This document shows positions 7,631 through 15,774 of a DNA stretch of 64,000 nt, piece by piece. The DNA lies in contig NZ_AP022871.1 in assembly GCF_011764565.1 (NCBI RefSeq), forward strand, positions 1,054,001 through 1,118,000, written 5' to 3'. The notes under the pieces are model-generated. The model was not told the origin of the DNA, ran no database searches, and saw only the letters and a program-made list of their open reading frames with translations. Source of the DNA: Phytohabitans suffuscus. Its GTDB lineage: Bacteria; Actinomycetota; Actinomycetes; Mycobacteriales; Micromonosporaceae. The position numbers and the translations under genes were made by a program. How positions within the stretch are numbered: position 1 is the first letter of the stretch; each line of letters begins with the position of its first letter.

Positions 7631-10600
7631 GTGGCCGACGATAGTGATTTCGTGGCACCCTCCGGCTGTCTCCTCCTGGTCGCCGCCGCCGGATACGGCA
7701 AGACGACGGCGCTGGAGAGCACGTGTGCCGTCGTCCCCGCGTTCTCCGAGCCGTCCGCTCCCGACGGGCCCTCCGCGTCCGACGAGCCGTCCGCTTCAGA
7801 CGGGCCGTCCGCTTCAGACGGGCCGTCCGCTTCAGACGGGCCGTCCGCTTCAGACGGGCCGTCCGCTCTCGATATCGGGGTGGACGACGTGTGCCGCCTC
7901 AGCGGGGCCGACCAGGTGCGGCTGGCGCGCTGGGCGGCCGGCCTGGCCAACGGTGTCCGGGTCACGCTGGCCGCCCGCCGCCCGCTCGTGCCGGAGGCGC
8001 TGGCCGCGCTCCCCGGCCCGGTCGCCGAGCGCGGCCCGGCCGACCTCGCGCTCTCCCGCGACCAGGTGCTCGGGATTCTGCGCGACGAGCACGGGGTGGG
8101 CGACGCCGACCTGGCCTACCTGGCGTACGAGCTGACCGCCGGCTGGCCGGGCCTGGTGCACCTGGCCGGCGCGGCGCTCGACCGGCAGGGCGCGGGGCGG
8201 CACGACCTGCTGGCCGCGCTCTCCGAGCCGGGCACGGCGGGCGCGTCGTGGGTGCGCGACCAGGTGCTCGCCGAGTTGCCGGCACCCGCCGCCCGCCTGC
8301 TCGACCTGGTCGAAGACCTGGGCCCGCTATCGGAGGGGCTCTGCGCGGCACTGGGGTCGTCCACCGAGGACGGTCCGGCCGCCACGGTCGGCGCCCTGCG
8401 GTGGCTGGCCGCGACCGGGCTGGTCGTCCCGGACCGGGCTCGCGGCGGCGGCACGCTGCGGGTGGTGCCGGTGCTCCGGGCGGTGCTCGCCCAGCGGGGT
8501 ACGGCGGGGCGCCGGGCCGGCGTCGTGCGGCGGGTCGAGGTCGCCGAGTGGTACCAGGCGAACGGCGACCCCCTGGCCGCGGCACGCGCGCTCGCGGCGG
8601 CCGGCGAGCACGGGCGCGCCGCGGCGCTCGTCGAGGAGCACGGCGACGGGATGCTGGCGGCCGGGGGCGGACCCGACGTCGCCCGGCTGGTCGAGTCGCT
8701 GCCGCCCAGCGCCCGCACCGCGCGGCTGCGCCTGCTCCACGCCGACGCCCTGCGGATGGCCGGCGACGTCGCGGGCGCGACCCGGGCGTTCGCGCCGCTG
8801 CTCGCCGAGGCGGCGGAGGCCGGGTGCTGGCCGGCCGCGCTGGCCTGGCGGGCGGCGATGCTGCACTACATGCGCGGCGACTACCGCGGCGCCCTCGGCC
8901 TGCTGGACCGCGCGCCGGAAGGGGCGGGCGGCGAGCACGTACAGATGCTGGCCTGCCGCGCGACCGTGCTCGTGGTGCTCGGCGAGACCGAGCGGGCGGC
9001 CACCACCGCCGCCGAGGCGCTCGCCGCGGCCGCGGCGGCCGGCGACGACCGGGCGTGGGCGGCGGCCCACCTGGCGGCCGCGCACATCGCCGTGGGGGTA
9101 CGCCGCGATGAGCACCTGGCCCGCTCGCTCACCGCCGCCGAGCGCGCCGGTGACGTCGTGCGCCAGGCGCGGGTGCTGGCCAACCAGGCGGACGGCCTGC
9201 TGCGCGACGCGCGCTACCCGCAGGCGCTGCGCGTCGCGGCCCGGGCGGTGCGCGCCGCCGAGGTGGGCGGGCCGCCGGGCGTACTGGTGACGGCCCTGCA
9301 CAACGCGGGCGAGGCGCTGACCCGTCTGGGCCGGTACGACGAGGCGACCCTCCACTTCGAACGGTCCATCCAGGTCTCGCACCGCGCCGGGCTGAGCCGC
9401 ACCGCGCCGGGGCTGTACGGGCTCGGCGAGGTCAACCGGCTCCTCGGGCGGCGGCAGCAGGCACGGATCGCGTTCGAGGAGGCGGCCGAGCTGTCCCGCG
9501 CCCACGCCGAACTGCAGATCCTCGTGCCGTCGCTGGTCGGGCTGGCCCGGCTGCTGGTGGAGTGCGGCGAGCCGGAGGCCGCCCGCGCCAGCGCCGAGGA
9601 GGCCGCGAGCGCCGCCGACAGCGGGGCACCGGCGGGGCCCGGGTTCGCGGCGCAGGCGCACCTCGCGCACGGGTGGGTGGCGCTCGCGGGAGGCGACGCC
9701 GCCGAGGCCGAGCGGTTCGCCGGGCGGGCGGTCGCGGCGGCGCGGGCCTGCCGGCAGGCGGACGTGCTCGCCGAGGCCCTCGAACTGGCCGCCGCCGTCA
9801 CCGCCGAGGCGGGACCGGCGCGGTCGGCGCTCGGCGAGGCGGAGGCGATCTGGTACCGGGCGGGTGCCGAGCCGGCCGCCGACCGGGTACGGGTACTCCT
9901 CGGCCGGCTGCCCGGCGCCGGCGGCCCGCAGCGGTGGGCGGCGCGGGAGGCGGCGAAACGCCTCGTGGCGCTCGGGGTGCCGGCCGTGGACGGCGCGCCG
10001 CTGCTGCCGGTGGAGGCCACGCCGGTACAGGTGCGGGTGCTGGGGCGCTTCGAGGTGGTGGTGGGCGGGCAGCCGGTGCCGCTGCCGGCGTGGCGGTCAC
10101 GGCAGGCGCGCACGCTGCTGAAGATCCTCATCGCCCGCCGCGGCCGGCCGGTGCCCCGCGGTGAGCTGTGCGAGCTGCTGTGGCCGGACGACGAGCCGTC
10201 GCGGACGGCGCACCGGCTCTCGGTCCTGCTGTCCGCGGTCCGCAACGTGCTGGACCCGGGCCGGCAGCGCCCGGCCGACCACTACCTGCGCGCGGATCCG
10301 GCCGGGGTCTGCTTCGACGTCGGGCGGGTCGCGCTGGACGTGGAGGATCTGCTCCGCGACGCCACGCACGGCCTCTGCCTGGCCCGCGAGGGGCACACCG
10401 GGCGGGCCCGGGAGATCCTCGCCGAGGTCGACGCCGCCTACCGGGGCGACGCGTTCGACGACGAGCCGTACGAGGAGTGGGCGGACGGGCTGCGCGAGGA
10501 GGCGCGGGCGGTGTGGCTGCGGGCCCTGCGCGAGCTGGCCGAGCTGTGCCGCCGGGCCGGCGACCTCGACCAGGCGGCCACCACGCTGGTACGGCTGCTG

Positions 10601-10801
10601 GTGGCCGACCCGTACGACGAGCCGGCGCACCGCGCGCTGGTCGAGGTGCTGCGGGTGGCCGGGCGGCACGGGGAGGCGCAGCGGGCGTTCGAGCGGTGGG
10701 CCGGCGCGATGCGGTCGATCGACGCGCCGGTGCCCGCCGCGACTGTGCTGCGCCGCCGCCCCGCAGCCCCCGCTCAGCGCCAGCCCGCTCAGCATGGATA
10801 G
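7631..10801 (+). CDS. Large BTAD (SARP-type) transcriptional regulator with ATPase and TPR regions
   Basis: The 1056-aa protein starts at GTG 7631. Residues 21-26 (GYGKTT) are the Walker A loop of a STAND/MalT-like ATPase and IGVDDVCRL near residue 80 is the probable Walker B. A DGPSAS minisatellite separates them (separate entry). The middle is Ala-rich TPR-like helices. From about residue 799 an OmpR-type winged helix (VQVRVLGRFEVV...SRQARTLLKILIARRGRPV) and a BTAD domain end the protein. This reversed order, DNA-binding part last, is known in large AfsR/LuxR-like regulators of secondary metabolism. The target is unknown. Its 3' end overlaps the convergent gene by 13 nt. Confidence 0.85.
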   Translation: MADDSDFVAPSGCLLLVAAAGYGKTTALESTCAVVPAFSEPSAPDGPSASDEPSASDGPSASDGPSASDGPSASDGPSALDIGVDDVCRLSGADQVRLARWAAGLANGVRVTLAARRPLVPEALAALPGPVAERGPADLALSRDQVLGILRDEHGVGDADLAYLAYELTAGWPGLVHLAGAALDRQGAGRHDLLAALSEPGTAGASWVRDQVLAELPAPAARLLDLVEDLGPLSEGLCAALGSSTEDGPAATVGALRWLAATGLVVPDRARGGGTLRVVPVLRAVLAQRGTAGRRAGVVRRVEVAEWYQANGDPLAAARALAAAGEHGRAAALVEEHGDGMLAAGGGPDVARLVESLPPSARTARLRLLHADALRMAGDVAGATRAFAPLLAEAAEAGCWPAALAWRAAMLHYMRGDYRGALGLLDRAPEGAGGEHVQMLACRATVLVVLGETERAATTAAEALAAAAAAGDDRAWAAAHLAAAHIAVGVRRDEHLARSLTAAERAGDVVRQARVLANQADGLLRDARYPQALRVAARAVRAAEVGGPPGVLVTALHNAGEALTRLGRYDEATLHFERSIQVSHRAGLSRTAPGLYGLGEVNRLLGRRQQARIAFEEAAELSRAHAELQILVPSLVGLARLLVECGEPEAARASAEEAASAADSGAPAGPGFAAQAHLAHGWVALAGGDAAEAERFAGRAVAAARACRQADVLAEALELAAAVTAEAGPARSALGEAEAIWYRAGAEPAADRVRVLLGRLPGAGGPQRWAAREAAKRLVALGVPAVDGAPLLPVEATPVQVRVLGRFEVVVGGQPVPLPAWRSRQARTLLKILIARRGRPVPRGELCELLWPDDEPSRTAHRLSVLLSAVRNVLDPGRQRPADHYLRADPAGVCFDVGRVALDVEDLLRDATHGLCLAREGHTGRAREILAEVDAAYRGDAFDDEPYEEWADGLREEARAVWLRALRELAELCRRAGDLDQAATTLVRLLVADPYDEPAHRALVEVLRVAGRHGEAQRAFERWAGAMRSIDAPVPAATVLRRRPAAPAQRQPAQHG
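7748..7867 (+). repeat. 18-bp in-frame minisatellite, 6.7 units
   Basis: Units of consensus GGGCCGTCCGCTTCAGAC run from 7748; the units at 7802, 7820 and 7838 are identical and the earlier ones carry a few substitutions. Being a multiple of three, the array encodes repeated DGPSAS between the Walker A and Walker B motifs of the BTAD regulator and could change length without a frameshift. Confidence 0.95.
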
Positions 10802-11283
10802 GTCGGCACCGTGCTGATCAGGTAGATGATGTAGCTGACGTCCGTGGACGGGTCGTCCGAGCACCGGTCGCTGCCCTGGCCGCCGTCGATGCGGTCCTGG
10901 CCCGGGCCGCCGAGCATCAGGTCGTCGCCGAGGTTGCCGTGGATGTCGTCGTCGCCGCCGAGGCCGGTGATCTGGTCGTTGCCCTCGTTGCCTTTGATCG
11001 TGTCGTCGCAGGAGCCGCCGATCAGCAGGTCGTTGCCGGGTCCCCCGATGATCGTGTCGTCGCCTCCGCCGCCGTCGACGATGTCGTCGCCGCCGTAGCC
11101 GAGGATGACGTCCGGGCCGCTCGTGCCGACCAGGTAGTCCGCCTGCTCCGTGCCCTGGATGTATGCGGCGAAGTCGCCGCCGCAGACGTCCACCGCGTGC
11201 GCGGGTGTGCCGGCGGCCGACGCCGTGCCCGCCGCTACCAGGCCGGCGACCACCCACAGTGCCGCCCTCGCCCGTGCTCCCAT
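10789..11283 (-). CDS. Secreted calcium-binding (RTX-type) repeat protein
   Basis: The 164-aa product starts at ATG 11283 with GGAGGGGGAG upstream. It has a signal peptide (about residues 1-29, ending GTPAHA) and then six or more nonapeptide repeats of the GGxGxDxhx type (GGDDIVDGG, GGDDTIIGG, GNDLLIGG, GNDQITGLGG, GDDLMLGG). Such repeats fold into a calcium-binding beta-roll outside the cell. The C-terminus after the repeats has a Cys pair. No toxin or enzyme domain is present, so its function is unknown. It is convergent with the BTAD regulator. Confidence 0.88.
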   Translation of the reverse strand: MGARARAALWVVAGLVAAGTASAAGTPAHAVDVCGGDFAAYIQGTEQADYLVGTSGPDVILGYGGDDIVDGGGGDDTIIGGPGNDLLIGGSCDDTIKGNEGNDQITGLGGDDDIHGNLGDDLMLGGPGQDRIDGGQGSDRCSDDPSTDVSYIIYLISTVPTYPC

Positions 11284-11375
11284 GACGCTCCCCCTCCGAG
11301 GTCGTGGCCGCCGGAAGGGCGACCGCGGGCAGCGTCGCACCGGACCGTCATCATGACGTCATCGCGGGGACGGCG

Positions 11376-11714
11376 TCAGCCGGCGCCCTCGGGGCGCAGG
11401 CGCAGGCTGCCGCGGGGCTGGGCGGGGCGCTCCGGCGCGGCGGCCTCCTGGGCGGCGAGCTCGGCGGCCAGCTCCAGGCCGGGGCCGGTCAGCCGGTAGA
11501 GGTGGCGGGGTGGCCGGCCCTGTGGCGGGGTGGCCTCCCAGGTGGTCTCCAGCAGGCCGCGGTCGGCGAGGCGGATGAGAATCGGGTACATCGAGCCGGC
11601 CTTGAGCCCCACCTGCTGGCACAGCTCGTAGCCGTAGCGCCAGGTGGACGGCTCCTCCGCGAGCGCCAGCAGCACCGCGACCGTCTGCGCCGAGGGGCGC
11701 CGGGAACGCGTCAT
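11376..11714 (-). CDS. PadR-family transcriptional regulator
   Basis: The 112-aa protein has the PadR winged helix: LLALAEEPSTWRYGYELCQQVGLKAGSMYPILIRL is the helix-turn-helix and LLETTW...RPPRHLYRLT the beta-wing, with a short Ala-rich tail. PadR proteins usually repress an adjacent membrane or efflux gene. Here the neighbour is a broken CPBP protease gene. An AT-rich dyad around 11721-11740 directly before the start is the likely autoregulatory operator. Confidence 0.88.
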   Translation of the reverse strand: MTRSRRPSAQTVAVLLALAEEPSTWRYGYELCQQVGLKAGSMYPILIRLADRGLLETTWEATPPQGRPPRHLYRLTGPGLELAAELAAQEAAAPERPAQPRGSLRLRPEGAG

Positions 11715-11720
11715 GACCCT

Positions 11721-11740
11721 AACTCTATATAGCTAGATTT
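11721..11740 (-). promoter_or_regulatory. Probable promoter/operator of the PadR gene
   Basis: The only AT-rich island in the area, containing CTATATAG and TAGCTA dyads, ends 7 nt before the ATG. A -10-like TATATAG and the dyad would let PadR repress its own promoter. No ribosome-binding site is needed if the message is nearly leaderless. Confidence 0.5.
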
Positions 11741-12271
11741 GCCCTGTCCACCTGCCGGCTCCCCCGGCGCCCGACCGCGACGGGCGCCGCCCGACCGCGA
11801 CGGCGCCGCGCGACCTCGGCGAGCGGGAGCGCGTACCGGTGCAGCAGGAACGCGCGGTAGATCAGCTCCTGCGGGTACACCGAGAGCAGCGGGTAGAAGA
11901 CCGCCACGAGCGCCCAGATCAGCGGCTCCTCGCGGGGCAGGTCGAAGAGCTGCTCGGGCCGGGCCACCGCCAGCACCACGATGCCGACCACCGCCGCCAG
12001 CGCCCAGCCGACCAGGATCGAGGGCAGCGCGCCGGGCACCGCGGCCGCCCGGGTCAGGTCGCGCCGCTCGAAGCCGGGCTGGCGGCGCAGGTAGGCGTAG
12101 GTGGCGACGGCGCCGACCGGCAGCAACGGGATCGGGCTGCCCGGGCTGCCGGCCAGCGCGTAGACCGCCCACGACGCCGAAGAACAGGGCCAGGAACTCC
12201 GCGGCCCGCGGCGAGCGAAGCGCGCGCGGCCGGGGTGGCCGTACCGTCGCGGTCCCCTCCACGAGCCCCAC
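11725..12271 (-). pseudogene. CPBP-family intramembrane protease remnant
   Basis: The N-terminal part (MGLVEGTATVRPPRPRALRS from ATG 12271) and the membrane part (GSPIPLLPVGAVATYAYLRR, PSILVGWALAAVVGIVVLAV, YPQELIYRAFLLHRY) are in different frames, with the switch near 12169. The EExxxR protease motif reads QELIYR, so the first Glu is Gln. The frame ends about 28 residues after that motif, so the other metal-binding motifs (FxxxH and the last His) are missing. The frame break may be an assembly error but the C-terminal loss is real in this sequence, so a pseudogene is likely. Confidence 0.65.
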
Positions 12272-12281
12272 GGTACGGCGG

Positions 12282-13601
12282 TCAGCGTGCCGCCACGCGG
12301 GCCGCCGGGTGAACGTCCGGGGTGATGTTGTGCCCCACCCGAAACACGTTGTCCGGGTCGTAGGCCGCCTTCACGCCGCGCAGCCGGCGCAGGTCCGCCG
12401 CCGTGTACGCGCTCGCGGTGCGGCCCGGGTCGGCGAGGAAGTTGAGGAACGAGCCGCCGCTGCCGTACGGGCGCAGGGCCGCGCTCAGCGCCGGCACCGA
12501 GGCGTCGACGATCACCGAGAACGGCAGGTCCCGGTGCCCCACCGGCCCGGCACCGGCGCCCGGGGAGGCCATCGCGCCACCCCAGTGCCGGATCTCCACG
12601 GTGGACGCCAGCCCGTCCTCGTGCGCGCCGGCCAGTACCCGCAGCACCGGGTCGGGCAGTGCCGGGAAGAGGTCCAGGTAGCGGGCCGGGGTGCCGCCCA
12701 TGGCCGCGTCCGCGTACCGCGTCGTCGACAGCTCCTCGTGCAGCACCGGGCCGACCGCGTTCCACAGTGGACGCAGCCGGCACCGGGCCTGGTCGGCGTC
12801 GCCGGCGTACATCGCCTTGACCGTCAGCACCCGGCGCCCGCGCACCGCCTCGGGCAGGTCCGGCGAGTCAGGCATGCGACGCAGCAGCGCGGCGGTGCTC
12901 AGCTCGTCGGGCGTGGTGGCCGCCCAGTCGCGGTACCAGGCGAGCTTCTCCGCGGCGTGGTCGGCGGCGAAGTAGGCGGCGCCGGCGAACACCCGGGCGA
13001 CCGGGTGCAGGCGGAACTCCAGCGCGGTCACCACGCCGAAGTTGCCGCCACCGCCGCGCAGGGCCCAGAAGAGGTCCGGGTCGCGGTCGGCGCTCGCGGT
13101 CACCGTGCGGCCGTCGGCGGTCACGACCTCGGCGCGTACGACGCTGTCGGCCGCGAAGCCGTACCGGCGGCCGAGCCAGCCCACGCCACCGCCCAGCGTG
13201 TACCCGGTCACGCCCACGTCCGGCGACGAGCCGGAGAGCGGGGCGAGGCCGAACGGGGCGGCCGCGGCGAGCACGGCGCCCCACCGGGTGCCGGCGCCGA
13301 CGCGGGCGATCCGGCGGTCCGGGTCGACCAGTGCGGTGGCCAGGGCGGACGTGCGGACCAGGATGCCGCCGTCGTTGGCCGTGTGGGTGCCGTGGCCGGT
13401 GGCCTGCACCGAGAACGGCACGTGGAGGGCGCGGGACGTGACGACGGCGGTACGGATGTCGGCGGTGCTCGCGGCCTCGACGACCAGGGCCGGGCGGGCG
13501 TCGACGGCGGGGTTGAGGGAGCGGCGGTTCTCGTCGTATCCGGGCTCGCCGGGCAGGTGCACCCGGCCGGCGAACCGCTGCCGAAGGGCCTGCGGGTTCA
13601 T
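12282..13601 (-). CDS. FAD-linked oxidase, berberine-bridge-enzyme-like
   Basis: With start ATG 13601 (AAGGGG upstream) the product is 439 aa. The PCMH-type FAD domain has the covalent-flavin region SVQATGHGTHTANDGG and the segments SPDVGVTGYTLGGGVGWLGR and WALRGGGGNFGVVT. The C-terminal BBE strip ends AYDPDNVFRVGHNI. These enzymes oxidise sugars, alcohols or alkaloid-like substrates with oxygen; the His in GHG is the expected flavin anchor, and there is no second Cys anchor. No signal peptide is seen. It stands alone, divergent from the STAS gene. Confidence 0.9.
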   Translation of the reverse strand: MNPQALRQRFAGRVHLPGEPGYDENRRSLNPAVDARPALVVEAASTADIRTAVVTSRALHVPFSVQATGHGTHTANDGGILVRTSALATALVDPDRRIARVGAGTRWGAVLAAAAPFGLAPLSGSSPDVGVTGYTLGGGVGWLGRRYGFAADSVVRAEVVTADGRTVTASADRDPDLFWALRGGGGNFGVVTALEFRLHPVARVFAGAAYFAADHAAEKLAWYRDWAATTPDELSTAALLRRMPDSPDLPEAVRGRRVLTVKAMYAGDADQARCRLRPLWNAVGPVLHEELSTTRYADAAMGGTPARYLDLFPALPDPVLRVLAGAHEDGLASTVEIRHWGGAMASPGAGAGPVGHRDLPFSVIVDASVPALSAALRPYGSGGSFLNFLADPGRTASAYTAADLRRLRGVKAAYDPDNVFRVGHNITPDVHPAARVAAR

Positions 13602-13758
13602 AGCGTTCCCCTTTGGGTCGTGATCGCTCGTTCGAGGGATCAGACGCCCGGGGCCGGCCGGACTCATCGCCGCGCGGCGCGTTTCGCCGGCGCGATGACT
13701 TTGCGCGTGCCGGACGGTCTCAACGGGTATCCGTGTTTCCGGCGAGTGGAGGCCCGTC

Positions 13759-14133
13759 ATGGACGCGCCCGTGTTCGTGGTGGGTCCGTCGGCGCGCCGG
13801 GCGGACGTGCCCGTGCTCTCCGCGCGACTCGCCGCGATCGTGCGGGACACCCCGGCGGACGTCGTGATCTGCGACGTGCGCGCGATCACCAGCCCGGACG
13901 CGGGCACGGTCGACGTGCTGGCCCGGCTGCAGCTGATCGCGCGGCGGCTGGGGTACGGCATCCGCCTCTACGGCGCCGACCCGCGACTGCGCGCCCTGCT
14001 CCTGCTCACCGGCCTGGACGAGGTGCTGCCGGTGCTGTCAGTCGACCTCGTCCAGGTGGGGCGGGAGCCCGAAGAGCGGGAAGACCCGGCCGACGTCCAG
14101 GAACGAGTTGATCCCGGCGATCTTGTCACCTGA
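13759..14133 (+). CDS. STAS-domain protein (anti-sigma-factor antagonist-like)
   Basis: The 124-aa protein has the STAS core: VVICDVRAITSPDAGTVDVL is the loop that bears the phosphorylatable Ser/Thr in SpoIIAA-like antagonists, then ARRLGYGIRLYGADPRL and a final helix. It is short and lacks other domains. The last 30 residues are encoded in the region that overlaps the convergent sigma-factor gene by 96 nt, so the true end could be slightly different. It may act in a partner-switching pathway, but no kinase gene is nearby. Confidence 0.75.
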   Translation: MDAPVFVVGPSARRADVPVLSARLAAIVRDTPADVVICDVRAITSPDAGTVDVLARLQLIARRLGYGIRLYGADPRLRALLLLTGLDEVLPVLSVDLVQVGREPEEREDPADVQERVDPGDLVT

Positions 14134-15027
14134 GAGCTCCAGGACGATGAGCGCCCACGGCTCGTGGCGACCGCCGGGGCCGCTCGGCCGGTACTGCCCG
14201 AAGGCGGGCAGCCCGTTGGCGACGGTCGGCACGAGCCGCGAGCCGCGGCACGGCGCGCCGGGGCCGAGCATGAACTGGCCGATCTCGTCGTGGCCGCGGA
14301 ACCAGAGCGCGAGCGGCGGCATCGAGAGCGTCGCGTCCTCGTGCAGCAGCGCGGCGAGCGAGGCCATGTCGTACGCCTCGAATGCCTTCACGTAGCGGGA
14401 GAGCAGGTCGCTCTGCTCCTTGTCGAGCGGCTCGAGCCGGTCGCCGGTCAGGTCGACCGAGGAGATCGTGGCCCGGGCCCGCTGGAGCGCGCTGTTGACC
14501 GAGGCGACGGTGAGGCCGAGCAGCTCGGCGGTCTCCTGCGCGGACCAGGCGAGCACCTCGCGCAGGATCAGCACCGCGCGCTGCTTGGGCGGCAGGTGCT
14601 GGAGCGCGGCGACGAACGCCAGCCGGATCGAGTCACGGGCCACCGCGACGTCGGCCGGGTCGCTGCGGTCGGGCACCACGCGGCTGTCCGGCACCGGCCC
14701 CACCCACACCTGCTCGGGCAGCGGCACGACCTCGGTGACCTCGCGGGCCTTGGCCGAGGGGCCGAGCTCCATCGGGCGGGCCCGGCGCTGGGCGCTGCCG
14801 AGCATGTCCATGCAGACGTTCGTCGCGATCCGGTAGACCCAGGACCGCAGTGCCGACCGGCCCTCGAACCGGTCGTACGCCTTCCAGGCGCGGACCATGG
14901 TCTCCTGGACCGCGTCCTCGGCCTCGAACGCCGAGCCGAGCATCCGGTAGCAGTAGCCGTTGAGCTCCGTGCGGAACTCCTCAAGGCGCGACTCGACGTC
15001 GCCCACCACGCTCGTGGCCTCACCCAT
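14038..15027 (-). CDS. ECF sigma factor of the SigG/SigJ type with SnoaL-like C-terminal domain
   Basis: Starting at ATG 15027, region 2 (YCYRMLGSAFEAEDAVQETM, RSWVYRIATNVCMDML) and region 4 (LPPKQRAVLILREVLAWSAQ, then LGLTVASVNSALQRARAT) are followed by a roughly 120-aa NTF2/SnoaL-like extension (LLHEDATLSMPPLALWFRGH and onward). That extension replaces a separate anti-sigma factor in this family. Length 329 aa fits. No typical carboxymuconolactone-decarboxylase partner gene is seen next to it. Confidence 0.87.
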   Translation of the reverse strand: MGEATSVVGDVESRLEEFRTELNGYCYRMLGSAFEAEDAVQETMVRAWKAYDRFEGRSALRSWVYRIATNVCMDMLGSAQRRARPMELGPSAKAREVTEVVPLPEQVWVGPVPDSRVVPDRSDPADVAVARDSIRLAFVAALQHLPPKQRAVLILREVLAWSAQETAELLGLTVASVNSALQRARATISSVDLTGDRLEPLDKEQSDLLSRYVKAFEAYDMASLAALLHEDATLSMPPLALWFRGHDEIGQFMLGPGAPCRGSRLVPTVANGLPAFGQYRPSGPGGRHEPWALIVLELSGDKIAGINSFLDVGRVFPLFGLPPHLDEVD

Positions 15028-15157
15028 GGCGAACCCCCCATCGGCACTCGTTGGCCTCAACGTACCCGAGACCTCTGACATGCGGCTTCTCCGGAAGGAG
15101 CATCCGCCCTGCCGATGGCGTCGCGCGAGCAGTCACCGCACGCGCGCGGTGCGGCAC

Positions 15158-15251
15158 CGCGGACCGTGGGCCCGGTCGCGTGCCGCGCGGTGTCGCGGAC
15201 CGTGGGCCCGCTCGCGCGCCGCGCGGTGCCGCGGACCGTGGGCCCGCTCGC
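15158..15251. repeat. 36-bp tandem repeat, 2.6 copies
   Basis: Units starting CGCGGACCGTGGGCCCG and ending GCCGCGCGGTG begin at 15158, 15194 and 15230. The array lies in the 310-bp space between the sigma-factor start and the end of the secreted-protein gene. There is no coding sense on either strand. Confidence 0.85.
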
Positions 15252-15335
15252 CCTTGAGCGGGCCCAGATCCGTCCGGGAACGAGCGGAGGGCGGCCCGGT
15301 GCCGTGGGGACGTCGGCTGGCGGCCGCCCTCAGGC

Positions 15336-15650
15336 TCATCCGCGCGTCTCGACCCAGACGTTCTCGATGGTGTGCGGCGGGTAGCCGGTGATGGAGATGC
15401 CACCCACCGGCGCCCAGGGGCCCGAGACCGGGATGCGGCCGACCTCCGGCAGGAAGTGGCGCAGCACGATGTGGATGCGGTGCTCGCCGGTGCCACTCGC
15501 GCAGTAGCTCTGCACGGTGCGGGGGTTTCCGTTGAACGAGATCGTGCAGTCGGAGGGTGCGGCCAGCGCGCTCGCGGGCGTCGCCGCGACGAGGCCGGCG
15601 GTGGTGAGGACGGTGGCGACGAGCATCGGGCCGAGCTTGCGCATCTTCAT
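15336..15650 (-). CDS. Small secreted protein of unknown function
   Basis: The 104-aa product begins MKMRKLGPMLVATVLTTAGL and has a Sec signal peptide cleaved around ASALA-AP at residue 31. The mature 73 aa hold two Cys (DCTISF, QSYCAS), which probably form a disulfide, and no recognised domain. GGAG lies 8 nt before ATG 15650. Upstream is an AT-rich stretch (15725-15750, with AGTAAAGTTTCC on the minus strand) that looks like its promoter/operator, but a strong hairpin separates the gene from the FAD oxidoreductase behind it. Confidence 0.8.
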   Translation of the reverse strand: MKMRKLGPMLVATVLTTAGLVAATPASALAAPSDCTISFNGNPRTVQSYCASGTGEHRIHIVLRHFLPEVGRIPVSGPWAPVGGISITGYPPHTIENVWVETRG

Positions 15651-15684
15651 GAACGCTCCAAGAAGGCCGTGCCAGCGGGGGTTC

Positions 15685-15719
15685 CGGCCGCGCCCGCCTC
15701 CCCTGCGGGCGCGGCCGGG
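15685..15719 (-). terminator. Strong G/C hairpin after the FAD oxidoreductase gene
   Basis: A perfect 14-bp stem (CCGGCCGCGCCCGC and its complement) closes a 7-nt loop. It lies 56 nt beyond the stop of the oxidoreductase gene and before the secreted-protein gene. No T-run follows, which is usual for actinobacterial terminators. Confidence 0.65.
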
Positions 15720-15774
15720 ATGGAATTAGAAGGAAACTTTACTAAGAATGAGAACGGCGCGTCAACGCCCTCCG

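Noticed and set aside
15158..15251. CRISPR array
   Set aside because: The 36-bp units abut with no spacers and only 2.6 copies exist; no cas genes are present. The 18-bp array at 7748 is coding.
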